In this document: positions 1-7,424 of the stretch, piece by piece
Numbering within the stretch: position 1 is the first letter of the stretch
Layout: every line of letters starts with the position of its first letter
Assembly (NCBI GenBank): GCA_013817595.1
Contig: JACDCK010000003.1
Coordinates: 1-33,248 of the forward strand
Length of the DNA: 33,248 nt
Direction: 5' to 3'
DNA from: Pyrinomonadaceae bacterium
GTDB lineage: Bacteria > Acidobacteriota > Blastocatellia > Pyrinomonadales > Pyrinomonadaceae
The notes under the pieces: generated by a model
Databases searched by the model: none
What the model was told of the DNA's origin: nothing
What the model saw: the letters and a program-made list of their open reading frames with translations, nothing else
Translations under genes and position numbers: made by a program

Positions 1-655
1 CGGGGGGTGAGACCTTCTCATGATGAATTATACTGGCAGCATTTAGCGGCCAGTACCGGAACAGGGCCTTGCCGTAGATGTATTTCTTGGGCACAAGTCC
101 CCAGATTCGGGAGTCGCTCGAATTGTCGCGGTTGTCGCCCATCACAAAGTAGTAGTTTGGCCTGACGTAAACCGGAGTCTGGCTCCGATGCGAGAGGTTA
201 AACCTCGAATCGAGGTACATCTCATTTAGATCCCTACCGTTTACTCGAACAACTCCCTCGTGTATTTCCACCGTATCGCCGGGGAGACCGAGGATACGCT
301 TGATATAGCTCTTGGAAGGGTCGTCAGGAAACCAAAACACGACTATGTCGCCCCGTTCGATCTTTGGCGCCCACCGATACTCGTCATAATAGACCAGCTT
401 GTTTACAAAAATTCTCTCGCCATCATGCAGCCTGGGCAGCATCGATGTGCCTTCTACTTTTACCGGTTGCACGACGAACACCACCACGAGCACTGCAACC
501 ATCAAGGCGAATAGGAGATCGCGCAGGAGCAGACGGGCTTCACCCCAGAGATTGGCTTGGGATTCCTGTTCGGGTGTTTGAACTTGAATGTCCTTGTCGT
601 CGCTGACATGGACTCCGCCGAAAGGCGGCGGACGACGGGTTCTAATTCCTAACAT
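1..655 (-). CDS. lepB: Signal peptidase I (3' end beyond window)
   Basis: Membrane-bound serine protease that removes signal peptides from exported preproteins on the outer face of the inner membrane. Read directly on the minus strand from an ATG at 655; the frame stays open to base 1, so the C-terminus is missing. About 218 residues are visible. A short cytoplasmic N-terminus with a PPPFGG stretch precedes one hydrophobic segment at about residues 47-62. Next comes the box around the catalytic serine (VEGTSMLP, Ser71), then ERGDIVVF at 100-107, the KRILGLPGD box with the catalytic lysine (Lys119), and the late MGDNRDNSSDSR box. The Ser/Lys dyad and all conserved boxes are present, so the enzyme should be active. 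The gene is divergent from the HU gene. Family assignment is firm; only the downstream end is unknown. Confidence 0.96.
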   Translation of the reverse strand, partial: MLGIRTRRPPPFGGVHVSDDKDIQVQTPEQESQANLWGEARLLLRDLLFALMVAVLVVVFVVQPVKVEGTSMLPRLHDGERIFVNKLVYYDEYRWAPKIERGDIVVFWFPDDPSKSYIKRILGLPGDTVEIHEGVVRVNGRDLNEMYLDSRFNLSHRSQTPVYVRPNYYFVMGDNRDNSSDSRIWGLVPKKYIYGKALFRYWPLNAASIIHHEKVSPP

Positions 656-826
656 ATTCTTACCGAAAGAGATGCTTTCACTGTTTCAAACGTTGGATGC
701 CGGCTGCTGCCGCGGCAAAGTTTGAGGTTAGCTGCGGCTCACATCCTTGTCAAACGCGATCCTCGCCGGCGCTCGGGCTGACGTCGATGCATTTCCCGGC
801 GAACTCGGTTAACCGTTTGCGTTTGC

Positions 827-856
827 TTGACAGTGTTCGTTGCCGCTCTCTATCAT
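827..856 (+). promoter_or_regulatory. Sigma-70-type promoter of the HU gene
   Basis: TTGACA at 827-832 and TATCAT at 851-856 are separated by 18 bases. This is a near-consensus housekeeping promoter that would start transcription near 863, about 50 bases before the HU start codon. The rest of the divergent region 656-914 shows no gene I can support. Confidence 0.6.
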
Positions 857-914
857 CGCACCCTCAATTCTGGGCAGTTGGGATTCCTTCTTGGAGTAGA
901 CGGAGGCTGAAGTC

Positions 915-1232
915 GTGATCAAATTGGACATCATCAACCGGGTAGCAGAGAAGACCGGAGTTCCCAAGATGAAGGCGGAACAGGCGGTTGATGCGCTTTT
1001 TCACTCAATGAAGGAAGCGCTCACGCGGGGTGAGCGAATCGAGCTACGCGGCTTTGGCGTGTTTGTGGTTAAGCCCCGTAAACGTGGCGTGGGACGAAAT
1101 CCCAGGACGGGAGAAGAGGTGGCGATTCCTTCCGGCAAGACGATTCGATTCAAGCCCGGGAAAGAACTGCAGACCCACGAGGATGGCGAGTTGACGCACC
1201 ATGATTCCGGGGAAAGCGATTCAGATTCTTAG
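915..1232 (+). CDS. HU/IHF-family DNA-binding protein with acidic tail
   Basis: Small dimeric nucleoid protein that bends DNA. The start is GTG at 915, chosen because GGAGG lies 8 bases upstream (902-906). Residues 1-90 follow the HU fold: an N-terminal helical dimerisation part, the RGFGVFVV strand, and the DNA-binding arm with GRNPRTGEE followed by IPSGKTIRFKPGKEL. After the usual end near residue 92 there is a tail rich in Glu, Asp, Ser and His (ending SGESDSDS), giving 105 residues against about 90 for ordinary HU. Whether it works as HU, IHF or a specialised paralogue cannot be told from sequence. It has its own promoter upstream and a hairpin downstream, so it is probably monocistronic. 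Confidence 0.93.
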   Translation: MIKLDIINRVAEKTGVPKMKAEQAVDALFHSMKEALTRGERIELRGFGVFVVKPRKRGVGRNPRTGEEVAIPSGKTIRFKPGKELQTHEDGELTHHDSGESDSDS

Positions 1233-1262
1233 ACAGAAGGACCTCACCAATTTAAGCTTCTC

Positions 1263-1303
1263 AAGGCTAGAGACTGGATCAGAGGCACCCAGACTCTAGC
1301 CTT
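1263..1303 (+). terminator. Hairpin after the HU gene
   Basis: Two 15-base arms (1263-1277 and 1289-1303) pair with one mismatch around an 11-base loop, 30 bases after the HU stop. The following T-tract is short (CTTT then AACCT), so this is a strong hairpin but only a moderate intrinsic terminator. Confidence 0.55.
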
Positions 1304-1323
1304 TAACCTCTAACCAGCACCCA

Positions 1324-2346
1324 ATGTCAGAATCGGCTCAGGCAATCCCTGCCTTTGTGAAAGCTCGCCAAAGCGTTGCACTCCGAGTAGCTCGGCGTCC
1401 TACGGCGCGCGAGTGGATGCTACACTCAAGCCTCTTCTTGATTACCATGGTCACGACCACGGTCGCGGGAATAGTCATCGTTGGCCCTGAGGTCGATGTG
1501 CCACCGCCCCCTCTGTCGAGGGTGATCGATTATTTGTTATTCGTTCCGCAATACTATCTTCGCAGCGTTATCGCCCTGCTTGGTTTCACTGTTCAGCATC
1601 CAGATCTTCTGGCAGACGGGTTGGTTTTTTCGGCGGCGTTGCTCGCCATACTCACTGCTCATGAGATGGGCCACTACGTCGCATGCCATCGCTATGGCGT
1701 CGCTGCCACTTTGCCTTTTTTCATCCCGGCCCCACCACTATTCCTGGCTGGAACTTTTGGAGCATTCATCAAGATCAAGTCGCCGATTCCTTCCCGGCGC
1801 GCACTGTTCGACATCGGACTCGCAGGCCCCTTAGCGGGCTTTGTGGTGGCGGTACCGATCGCGTTGGTGGGCGTCTTGAGCATGCAGCCTCCAGTTCAGG
1901 GTGGTGGCTATGGAATTGTATTTAACGACCCGCTGCTGTTTCGCTTGCTGGGCAGATTGGTGGGTACACCTCTCGATCCCTACGTTCCTATCAACCCCTA
2001 TTACATGGCTGCCTGGATTGGCTTACTGGTCACGAGCTTGAATCTGATGCCGGTGGGACAACTCGATGGTGGGCACGGAACCTTTGCCATGTTTGGCCAA
2101 GGGGCTCACAAAGTTATCGGTCGAGTTGCTTTCGCGGCAATGGCGATGCTGACCTTGCTGGGATTTCTCTGGTATGGAAGTCCGAGCGGATTTCTCTATA
2201 CGGTTCTGTTGGCCATCATGCTGCGGGTGGGTCATCCGCAACCCGAAGAGATGGAGCCCCTGGGACCGATTCGTAATTGGATAGCAGTAGTTACTCTAAT
2301 TATCTTCGCGCTCTGCTTCTGGCCGTTCCCAATCACCATCACCTAA
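1324..2346 (+). CDS. Site-2 protease family (M50) membrane metalloprotease
   Basis: Intramembrane zinc protease of the S2P/M50 family, which cleaves transmembrane substrates within the bilayer, typically in signalling or membrane protein turnover. The 340-residue protein has multiple hydrophobic segments. The zinc motif HEMGH is at 113-117, and the second conserved motif NLMPVGQLDGGH is at 240-251, where the Asp supplies the third metal ligand. A first membrane segment lies at about 36-56. Between the two motifs is the PIPSRRALFDIGLAGPLAG stretch typical of plant EGY-like and acidobacterial members. No PDZ domain is seen, so it is unlike RseP. It follows the HU gene by about 90 bases, after a hairpin, so it may be separately transcribed. 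The substrate is unknown. Confidence 0.92.
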   Translation: MSESAQAIPAFVKARQSVALRVARRPTAREWMLHSSLFLITMVTTTVAGIVIVGPEVDVPPPPLSRVIDYLLFVPQYYLRSVIALLGFTVQHPDLLADGLVFSAALLAILTAHEMGHYVACHRYGVAATLPFFIPAPPLFLAGTFGAFIKIKSPIPSRRALFDIGLAGPLAGFVVAVPIALVGVLSMQPPVQGGGYGIVFNDPLLFRLLGRLVGTPLDPYVPINPYYMAAWIGLLVTSLNLMPVGQLDGGHGTFAMFGQGAHKVIGRVAFAAMAMLTLLGFLWYGSPSGFLYTVLLAIMLRVGHPQPEEMEPLGPIRNWIAVVTLIIFALCFWPFPITIT

Positions 2347-2393
2347 AAAGCAATCACGGTTTGGTATTGTCAATGAAGTAGTCGGCGGTTGCC

Positions 2394-2522
2394 CTCAATT
2401 ACCCGAGGAGCGGTAGCGACCGGGTACGTTTGCGGCGTCACTCAAGCTTGGCGCAGCAATAAATTGTTGATGCTTGAGTCTACCGAGACGTAACCCGGCC
2501 GCTCCTCGGTTCTGTAATTGAG
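2394..2522. repeat. 129-bp near-complete palindrome (MITE-like or double terminator)
   Basis: The left arm, starting CTCAATTAC at 2394, is mirrored by the right arm ending GTAATTGAG at 2522. CGAGGAGCGG, CCGGGT and ACTCAAGC blocks recur in inverted order with small gaps, and the symmetry continues through the centre (AGCAAT, then ATTGTT, near 2454-2470). It lies exactly between two convergent genes. Its length exceeds a simple terminator and fits a small non-autonomous palindromic element. I could not identify a target duplication or a second copy in this window. Confidence 0.75.
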
Positions 2523-2535
2523 TCGCCCTATCCAC

Positions 2536-3507
2536 TTAAGAAGTAGCCACAGCGGGCAGCAGACCTTTGATCTCGCGCACCACGCGAGCCACCTCTACCT
2601 GGTCGGCCAGAGCAATCATGAAGAACTTGTAACCCTGATGAAAGCAGATGACTCCGTTGGCAAAAAGCCAAACGCCGTCGAGAAATGGATTGCCGCCCAG
2701 TAGCCAACTGATTGGCGCTCCGGTTATCTGACCGGGCTGTACGATCTGGGCAAACATGGCCGCACCTGCAGCGCAACTGAAGGCACCAAGTAAAGGAGCA
2801 CCAACATACTTCGTCATCTTGCGTTCAAACTCGACGCGTTTACGCTCGGCTTCGTTGAGTTTCCCCTGCGCAATTAGTTCTTCTTGTTTACGTAGGTGGC
2901 GGTCGAATTTTTCGCTAAGTTTTTGCAGACCAAAAACAGGTAGCGCTGAATGTGTAAGCCAGTGTGGGTGCGAGCCCAGCAGCACTGAGTCGAGGGCGGG
3001 GAAAGAAGCACCCATCCTCACGCCGAGCACAAGTGAAAAAGAAACCATCGCGGCCTTGCCGGGATTCTCCTTGATCCAGTCGCGGGCTTTGATCAGTCCG
3101 CCTGTGGCCGCGCTCGAAGCCCGTGTGAACTTTGCTCCCGTATCGTAAATCTGCGAAGCGCGATCGTAGTATGTCTTCGCATCGTTGATGGCTTCGCTGG
3201 CTCTCTTACCCGCACCTCCGGCCACCCCGCGGACAACCTTGCTGGCTTGCTTTGCCCCGCGCAGCGCCTCTTCCGCGAAACGCTTGGCCGCGTCACCGAC
3301 CTCACCTTCGTCTGCCAGCCGTTCCGCTTCGACACGTACTTTCTCGGCCCCGCTGGAAAGAGTTTCAGCGCCGCGTTTGGCAGCCTTCTCAGCGACCCGA
3401 GATCCCTCCTCAACAAGATCGGAGATTGCAAACTTCTCATCTAGCTCGCGTGCCTTGCGCCGCGCCGCTCGCTGCCATTCATCTATCTTTTCTTTGTAAT
3501 CAGCCAT
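2536..3507 (-). CDS. Unknown protein: coiled-coil/Ala-rich N-terminus plus membrane C-terminus
   Basis: I do not recognise a named family. The chosen start is the ATG at 3507 (MADYKEKIDEWQ), preceded by GAGGGTTAGAG; an in-frame upstream extension to 3564 lacks a ribosome site. The protein is then 323 residues. Residues 1-120 are highly charged and alanine-rich with heptad character (many Glu/Lys/Arg/Ala), like amphipathic LEA/apolipoprotein-type helices. There are hydrophobic stretches at about 150-165, around 240-265 and near 280-300, with a charged helix rich in Lys and Glu at about 195-230 between them. The likely design is a membrane-anchored protein with a long cytoplasmic helical domain. 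It converges on the M50 protease gene across the 129-bp palindrome. No function can be inferred. Confidence 0.7.
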   Translation of the reverse strand: MADYKEKIDEWQRAARRKARELDEKFAISDLVEEGSRVAEKAAKRGAETLSSGAEKVRVEAERLADEGEVGDAAKRFAEEALRGAKQASKVVRGVAGGAGKRASEAINDAKTYYDRASQIYDTGAKFTRASSAATGGLIKARDWIKENPGKAAMVSFSLVLGVRMGASFPALDSVLLGSHPHWLTHSALPVFGLQKLSEKFDRHLRKQEELIAQGKLNEAERKRVEFERKMTKYVGAPLLGAFSCAAGAAMFAQIVQPGQITGAPISWLLGGNPFLDGVWLFANGVICFHQGYKFFMIALADQVEVARVVREIKGLLPAVATS

Positions 3508-4127
3508 CTCTAACCCTCGGAGAAAGGTGCCGGGTATCAGGGGGTCGGTGTCGGGTTCAATCAACTTTACGTTCGAGTCCCTGCGTTTCTTCTTCTCAAG
3601 TTCGGCCTAGAAATGGCGCCTGGAATCCTGAGACCTCTTACTGTACGTTCATCGCCCGTTCGGAGTTCGACTCGGCTGACGGTGTTGCGTCCCTGTATAG
3701 AGGCCTGCATCCGCGGTCGCCAGTAGTTCTCGTGCAGTTTGGGCCGAAGAGGGGCATTCTGCAACACCAAAACTCGCCGCTATCTTCCCAACTACGGGTA
3801 TTTTGATTGCCCTTGATCGCGAAGCGAAGGCGATCGGCTACTTCCATCGCGCCCCTGAGGTCTGTTTCCGTTCCGTAAATTTTCTTGCGCGACCACAGGC
3901 TTCATGTTAAAGTGCAACGATTCAGTAATTGTCCGTTTCGCTTTTTACACGCCTAGTTATCCGATCCGAGCACTAACGGAGAGAGTTCACGACCTCGAGC
4001 AAAATCGCCGGGGTTTCCTTACATTTTCAGCACAGCTACCCAACGTTCGAATCGATAGATCCGTTGCGCTGTCATTACGTAATTTAACCAAGAAACTCAA
4101 TCTCCCATGAGAGAGGGCAATAGAGTC
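3508..4127. other. Long intergenic stretch with no supported gene
   Basis: Open frames here are short, overlap each other and have no ribosome sites. On the minus strand, around 3660-3760, one frame reads ARELLATADAGLYTG and ends at a stop. It weakly resembles the last helix of a GGDEF domain (a form such as ELL..ADAALYRAK), so the region may hold a very decayed gene; this is a low-confidence reading. A small inverted repeat (GATCGC/GCGATC) lies near 3815-3837. The 3' half probably carries the promoter and leader of the Crp/Fnr gene. Confidence 0.35.
3885..3913 (+). promoter_or_regulatory. Possible promoter of the Crp/Fnr-yacG-tlpA group
   Basis: TTGCGC at 3885-3890 and TAAAGT at 3908-3913 are spaced by 17 bases. 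Each matches the sigma-70 consensus at four of six positions. Use of this promoter would give a leader of about 200 bases before the regulator gene. Tentative. Confidence 0.3.
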
Positions 4128-4874
4128 ATGCAACCTAAGCGTGCCAATGCTCTGTCGGCCGCAGATCTCGCCACCATTATCCAGCAGCTAGATTTTGGTT
4201 CCACGCTCAGTGAACAATTAATCTCACAGCTCGCAGGCAGCGCGGTTGTGCTTGATCTCCTTCTTCGGCGTTTCGTTTACCGGGCTGGGGATCCTGCCGA
4301 CTCACTGTATGCCATCGTCCATGGAACCATAAAGCTTTGCCGTATTGATCACGACACTGATCGAGAAGCTGTGATTGACATACTTTCAGAGGGCTCCCTC
4401 TTCGGTGAATCGGCGCTCTATTCAACAGCGGGGCGGCGGGAAAACTCCGCGGTTGCCTATGCGAACTCGCGGCTTTTGAGAATTCCTTCGGGGGACTTTC
4501 GAAAGGGGATGGCTGAGGACGACCAACTTCATGATTACACCTTCCGCCTAATCGGTGACCGACTTGAACAGGCCGAACGGCGTCTCGCTGATTTTGCCCT
4601 TAATGCCATTCCCGCGCGCCTGGACAGGCTGCTCGCCGATTTTTCCGACCGCTACGGAGTGCCGGACCGTGGAGGGGTCTTGATCGACATCCCGCTGCCT
4701 CACCGTGAGATCGCTTCCATTGTGGGCTCCACCCGCGAGAGTGTCACCGTGCGCTTGAATGCTATGCGGCGAGAAGGCACGATCGAATTCGTCAACCGGC
4801 GAATCCTGGTGAAGCGACCTGAATCCCTTGTGCGCGAGATTAGCCTCGCGAGCAAAGTAGCTAATCCCGCCTAG
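4128..4874 (+). CDS. Crp/Fnr-family transcriptional regulator
   Basis: Effector-controlled transcription factor. The start is ATG at 4128 (MQPKRANAL), preferred over the ATG at 4107 because the purine-rich AGAGAGGG lies just upstream of it; the protein is then 248 residues. Residues about 25-135 form the cyclic-nucleotide-binding-type beta roll (YRAGDPADSLYAIVHGTIKL, then GSLFGESALY). A dimerisation helix follows at about 135-165. The C-terminal winged helix has the recognition motif HREIASIVGSTRESVTVRL at 192-210. There is no N-terminal cysteine cluster, so it is not an oxygen-sensing Fnr with a 4Fe-4S centre. The roll lacks a clear cAMP-binding Arg-Ser pair, so the effector is unknown. yacG follows after 9 bases, suggesting cotranscription. 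Confidence 0.92.
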   Translation: MQPKRANALSAADLATIIQQLDFGSTLSEQLISQLAGSAVVLDLLLRRFVYRAGDPADSLYAIVHGTIKLCRIDHDTDREAVIDILSEGSLFGESALYSTAGRRENSAVAYANSRLLRIPSGDFRKGMAEDDQLHDYTFRLIGDRLEQAERRLADFALNAIPARLDRLLADFSDRYGVPDRGGVLIDIPLPHREIASIVGSTRESVTVRLNAMRREGTIEFVNRRILVKRPESLVREISLASKVANPA

Positions 4875-4883
4875 CACCAGCCT

Positions 4884-5075
4884 ATGAAGTGCCCAACCTG
4901 TGGCAAACCTGTCGAGCGGAAAGAGAATCCCTTTCGCCCCTTTTGTTCTGAGCGCTGCAAAATGGTAGACCTGGGCCGTTGGGTGAACGAAGAATATCGC
5001 GTCCCGGGTAAACCAATTCCTTCAGAGTCAGCGGATGCTCCTCAGACTCCCAAAGATTCCACTGAAAGCAATTGA
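4884..5075 (+). CDS. yacG: DNA gyrase inhibitor YacG-like zinc protein
   Basis: Small zinc-ribbon protein of the YacG family; the E. coli member binds GyrB and inhibits gyrase. The 63 residues carry the four zinc-ligand cysteines as C3-x2-C6 and C21-x3-C25, and the family signature [14 protein letters not shown] at 20-33, followed by the typical polar tail. Length matches the family (about 60-65). It starts 9 bases after the Crp/Fnr stop, so it probably shares its transcript. Confidence 0.93.
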   Translation: MKCPTCGKPVERKENPFRPFCSERCKMVDLGRWVNEEYRVPGKPIPSESADAPQTPKDSTESN

Positions 5076-5214
5076 TTCTTAAACTAATTCGTGGCTGTCC
5101 GACCAATACTTCCGGGAATCTTGTACGGCTTTGAACGCTCCCTGGCCGAAGTCTGTGGCCGCTGATTCGGTTGAGTCGTGTAGAATACTTTCAACTAATC
5201 CATTCGAGCCAAGC

Positions 5215-5820
5215 ATGTCTACATCGAATACTCGCGCTCGCACAGCCGCCCTTTCGTTACTGGTTGCTTGTGCAGTCTTCCCTGTCGGCTGCAGCCGAAA
5301 AGAGTCAAGTACGACGAGCGGAGCCACGCCTGGCTTGTCTGGCCCGCCAAACACCACCTATCCAATGCCACCTTTTAGCGCTGAAGGCGCCGGCGCTGAG
5401 ATGGGTTGGGCCCTGATTGACGGCCGCCGCGCGAGGCTGGCGGATTTTCGTGGCCAGGTTGTCGTTTTGGATTTTTATGCCACGTGGTGCACTCCTTGCC
5501 GCAGGAGCATCCCACATCTTAGCGAGCTTCAGCGTCGTTCCAGCACCCATGGTTTGCAAGTCGTGGGACTTAACGTAGGCGGACCGGACGATCGCGTGAA
5601 AGTGGCGGCTTTCGCGGCCGAGTTCAATATTCCATATCCACTCGGCTTTCCCGACAAGTCTCTGAGCGATCTCTTTCTCTCTGACGACGATAGCATTCCG
5701 CAAACTTTTGTACTGGATCGCGGTGGACAACTCGTGAAAAGATTCATAGGCTACGACGACTCCATGCCTAAAGAGTTGGAGCAGGTCATACAGTCCGCGC
5801 TCATGATTGGTGCGAAGTGA
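5215..5820 (+). CDS. TlpA-like thioredoxin-fold lipoprotein
   Basis: Membrane-tethered thiol-disulfide oxidoreductase, probably reducing disulfides or supporting cytochrome c maturation outside the cytoplasm. The start at 5215 (MSTSNTRAR) is chosen because it gives a proper lipoprotein signal: a hydrophobic core followed by FPVGC with the lipidated cysteine at residue 26. Upstream in-frame starts would bury it. After a Ser/Gly/Pro-rich linker the TlpA/AhpC-type fold begins at about 65, with the active site WCTPC (Cys92, Cys95) and the downstream cis-proline region IPQTFVLDRGG near 160. The mature part is about 175 residues, normal for the family. It lies between yacG and a tiny membrane-peptide gene. 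Confidence 0.9.
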   Translation: MSTSNTRARTAALSLLVACAVFPVGCSRKESSTTSGATPGLSGPPNTTYPMPPFSAEGAGAEMGWALIDGRRARLADFRGQVVVLDFYATWCTPCRRSIPHLSELQRRSSTHGLQVVGLNVGGPDDRVKVAAFAAEFNIPYPLGFPDKSLSDLFLSDDDSIPQTFVLDRGGQLVKRFIGYDDSMPKELEQVIQSALMIGAK

Positions 5821-5829
5821 AATAAACGT

Positions 5830-5958
5830 ATGAACTTTAAGTTCGAGTTCTTGCCGGCACTCGCGACTGCGGTAGTGATACTCGGCTGGTTCGTGTTTGC
5901 CGGAATCCTTCTTTTCCGCAAAACACCCAAGGCGGCGTCAGAACAGAAGCTGTACTAG
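5830..5958 (+). CDS. 42-residue single-span membrane peptide
   Basis: A short ORF that is easily missed: ATG at 5830, stop TAG at 5956-5958. The product is 42 residues: a short polar start (MNFKFEF), one membrane helix at about 8-29 (LPALATAVVILGWFVFAGIL), and a basic-to-polar tail (FRKTPKAASEQKLY). It sits 9 bases after the TlpA-like stop and 23 before pyruvate kinase, which supports cotranscription and translation. Function unknown. It resembles the small membrane subunits or cytochrome c maturation accessory peptides found beside thioredoxin-like lipoproteins, but this is only context. Confidence 0.6.
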   Translation: MNFKFEFLPALATAVVILGWFVFAGILLFRKTPKAASEQKLY

Positions 5959-5981
5959 AGAAGGCAAGGGGGCATTCAAGC

Positions 5982-7424
5982 ATGAGGCGAGCAAAAATTC
6001 TGGCGACTCTTGGACCGGCATCGCGAGACCCGGCGGTAATTGAGGCATTGATCGCCTCGGGTGCAAACGGGGTCCGCATTAATATGTCCCATGGCACGCA
6101 TGAGGAGAAAGCAGAGGATATTCGGAGAGCGCGCGCTGCAGCGTTGAGACTTCAACGGCCACTCTCCGTGCTTGCAGATCTTTCCGGACCAAAGATTCGT
6201 ACTCGTCAACTCAAAGATGGCAAACCCGTTACGCTTGAGACGGGAGCGCTTTTCAGACTCACAACGCGGTCGGTTGTCGGCGACGCCAAGCAAGTGGCAA
6301 CAAACTATCCGGATCTTCCGCGGGTAGTGCAGCCGGGTGCCCGGCTTCTCCTTGACGACGGCGCGATAGCGCTGTTGGTTGAGGATACAACTGAGACCGA
6401 TGTTGTTTGCCGCGTAATTAATGGTGGCGTACTGGGTGAGCGCAAAGGCATTAACTTGCCTGGGATCTCTTTGCCGATCGCCTCACTAACAGAAAAGGAC
6501 ATTGAGGATCTCAACTGGGCAGTGGCGCAAGATGTCGATTACATCGCCCTGTCTTTTGTACGCCGGGCTGAGGATTGCGTTCAGGCTAAGAGTCTGATCA
6601 ACAAGGCAGGCGGGCGCGCCCCTCTGGTGGCGAAGATCGAGAAGGCTGAGGCGATCGATCATCTGGACGACATCATTGCCGCCGCTGATGCGATCATGGT
6701 GGCGCGAGGAGATCTCGGCGTGGAAACCAGCGTCGAACTCGTCCCGGTCTATCAAAAACGTATTATTGAAAAGTCAGTGCACGTCGGAAAGATGGTGATT
6801 ACTGCGACTCAAATGCTGCAATCAATGGTAACCAGCCCACGGCCAACTCGCGCCGAGGCCTCTGATGTGGCTAATGCAGTCTGGGATGGTACCGACGCGC
6901 TCATGCTGTCTAACGAGACTGCGACCGGTCAGTATCCCGTGCCCGCAGTCGAAACGATGTGTCGCATTATCGAATCGGCCGAGTCAGGGAAAAACTCCGA
7001 ATCCAATCACGTGGCGAAGTGGGCCGGCAGACAGTCTGGGAGGGTTAGCCGGGCTCTTTGCGAGGCTGCAGCATTTGCAGCGGAGGAGATGGGGACGAGG
7101 GTGACGGCAGTCTTGACAGAGTCGGGACTAATGGCCCGCAGGCTCTCCGCTCTGCGACCTGAACAGCGAATTGTTGCACTGACAAGCTCTCGCAATGTAC
7201 AGAATGAACTTTCTCTGATTTGGGGAGTAGAGGCATTGATAACCCCACGGGCAAACTCAACCGAAGAGATGCTGAAGTCCGGCGAGAAGACTCTGCTCGA
7301 CGCCGGTGCAGTGGAAAACGGCGAGATGATCGTGGTTATGGCCGGCCGGCTGTCTGGTCTTGGACTTTCCAGCTCAGTCACTCTTTTCACTGTCGGGGCC
7401 AGCCTTTCACCGAGCAGCACGTGA
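5982..7424 (+). CDS. pyk: Pyruvate kinase
   Basis: Glycolytic enzyme converting phosphoenolpyruvate and ADP to pyruvate and ATP in the cytosol. The 480 residues match bacterial type II-like enzymes. Landmarks: AKILATLGPAS at 4-14; the substrate-site RINMSHG (Arg32, Asn34, Ser36); the B-domain opening LKDGKPVTLETG; the catalytic lysine and metal region VAKIEKAEAI; VARGDLGVE; and the ITATQML helix with the RAEASDVANAVWDGTDA stretch. The C-terminal allosteric domain runs from about 350. The ribosome site AGGGGG lies about 8 bases before the ATG. The next gene starts inside the pyk stop region (GTGA overlap), indicating translational coupling. Confidence 0.97.
   Translation: MRRAKILATLGPASRDPAVIEALIASGANGVRINMSHGTHEEKAEDIRRARAAALRLQRPLSVLADLSGPKIRTRQLKDGKPVTLETGALFRLTTRSVVGDAKQVATNYPDLPRVVQPGARLLLDDGAIALLVEDTTETDVVCRVINGGVLGERKGINLPGISLPIASLTEKDIEDLNWAVAQDVDYIALSFVRRAEDCVQAKSLINKAGGRAPLVAKIEKAEAIDHLDDIIAAADAIMVARGDLGVETSVELVPVYQKRIIEKSVHVGKMVITATQMLQSMVTSPRPTRAEASDVANAVWDGTDALMLSNETATGQYPVPAVETMCRIIESAESGKNSESNHVAKWAGRQSGRVSRALCEAAAFAAEEMGTRVTAVLTESGLMARRLSALRPEQRIVALTSSRNVQNELSLIWGVEALITPRANSTEEMLKSGEKTLLDAGAVENGEMIVVMAGRLSGLGLSSSVTLFTVGASLSPSST

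Noticed and set aside
3252-3806. 184-residue plus-strand ORF
   Set aside because: Half is antisense to the unknown membrane protein gene, with an Arg/Pro-rich shadow composition and no ribosome site.
3904-4110. 68-residue plus-strand ORF just upstream of the Crp/Fnr gene
   Set aside because: No ribosome site, atypical composition, and it overlaps the likely leader of the regulator gene.
7220-7420. N-terminal extension of the gene after pyruvate kinase
   Set aside because: Wholly inside pyk in another frame; the GTG at 7421 gives a better start.
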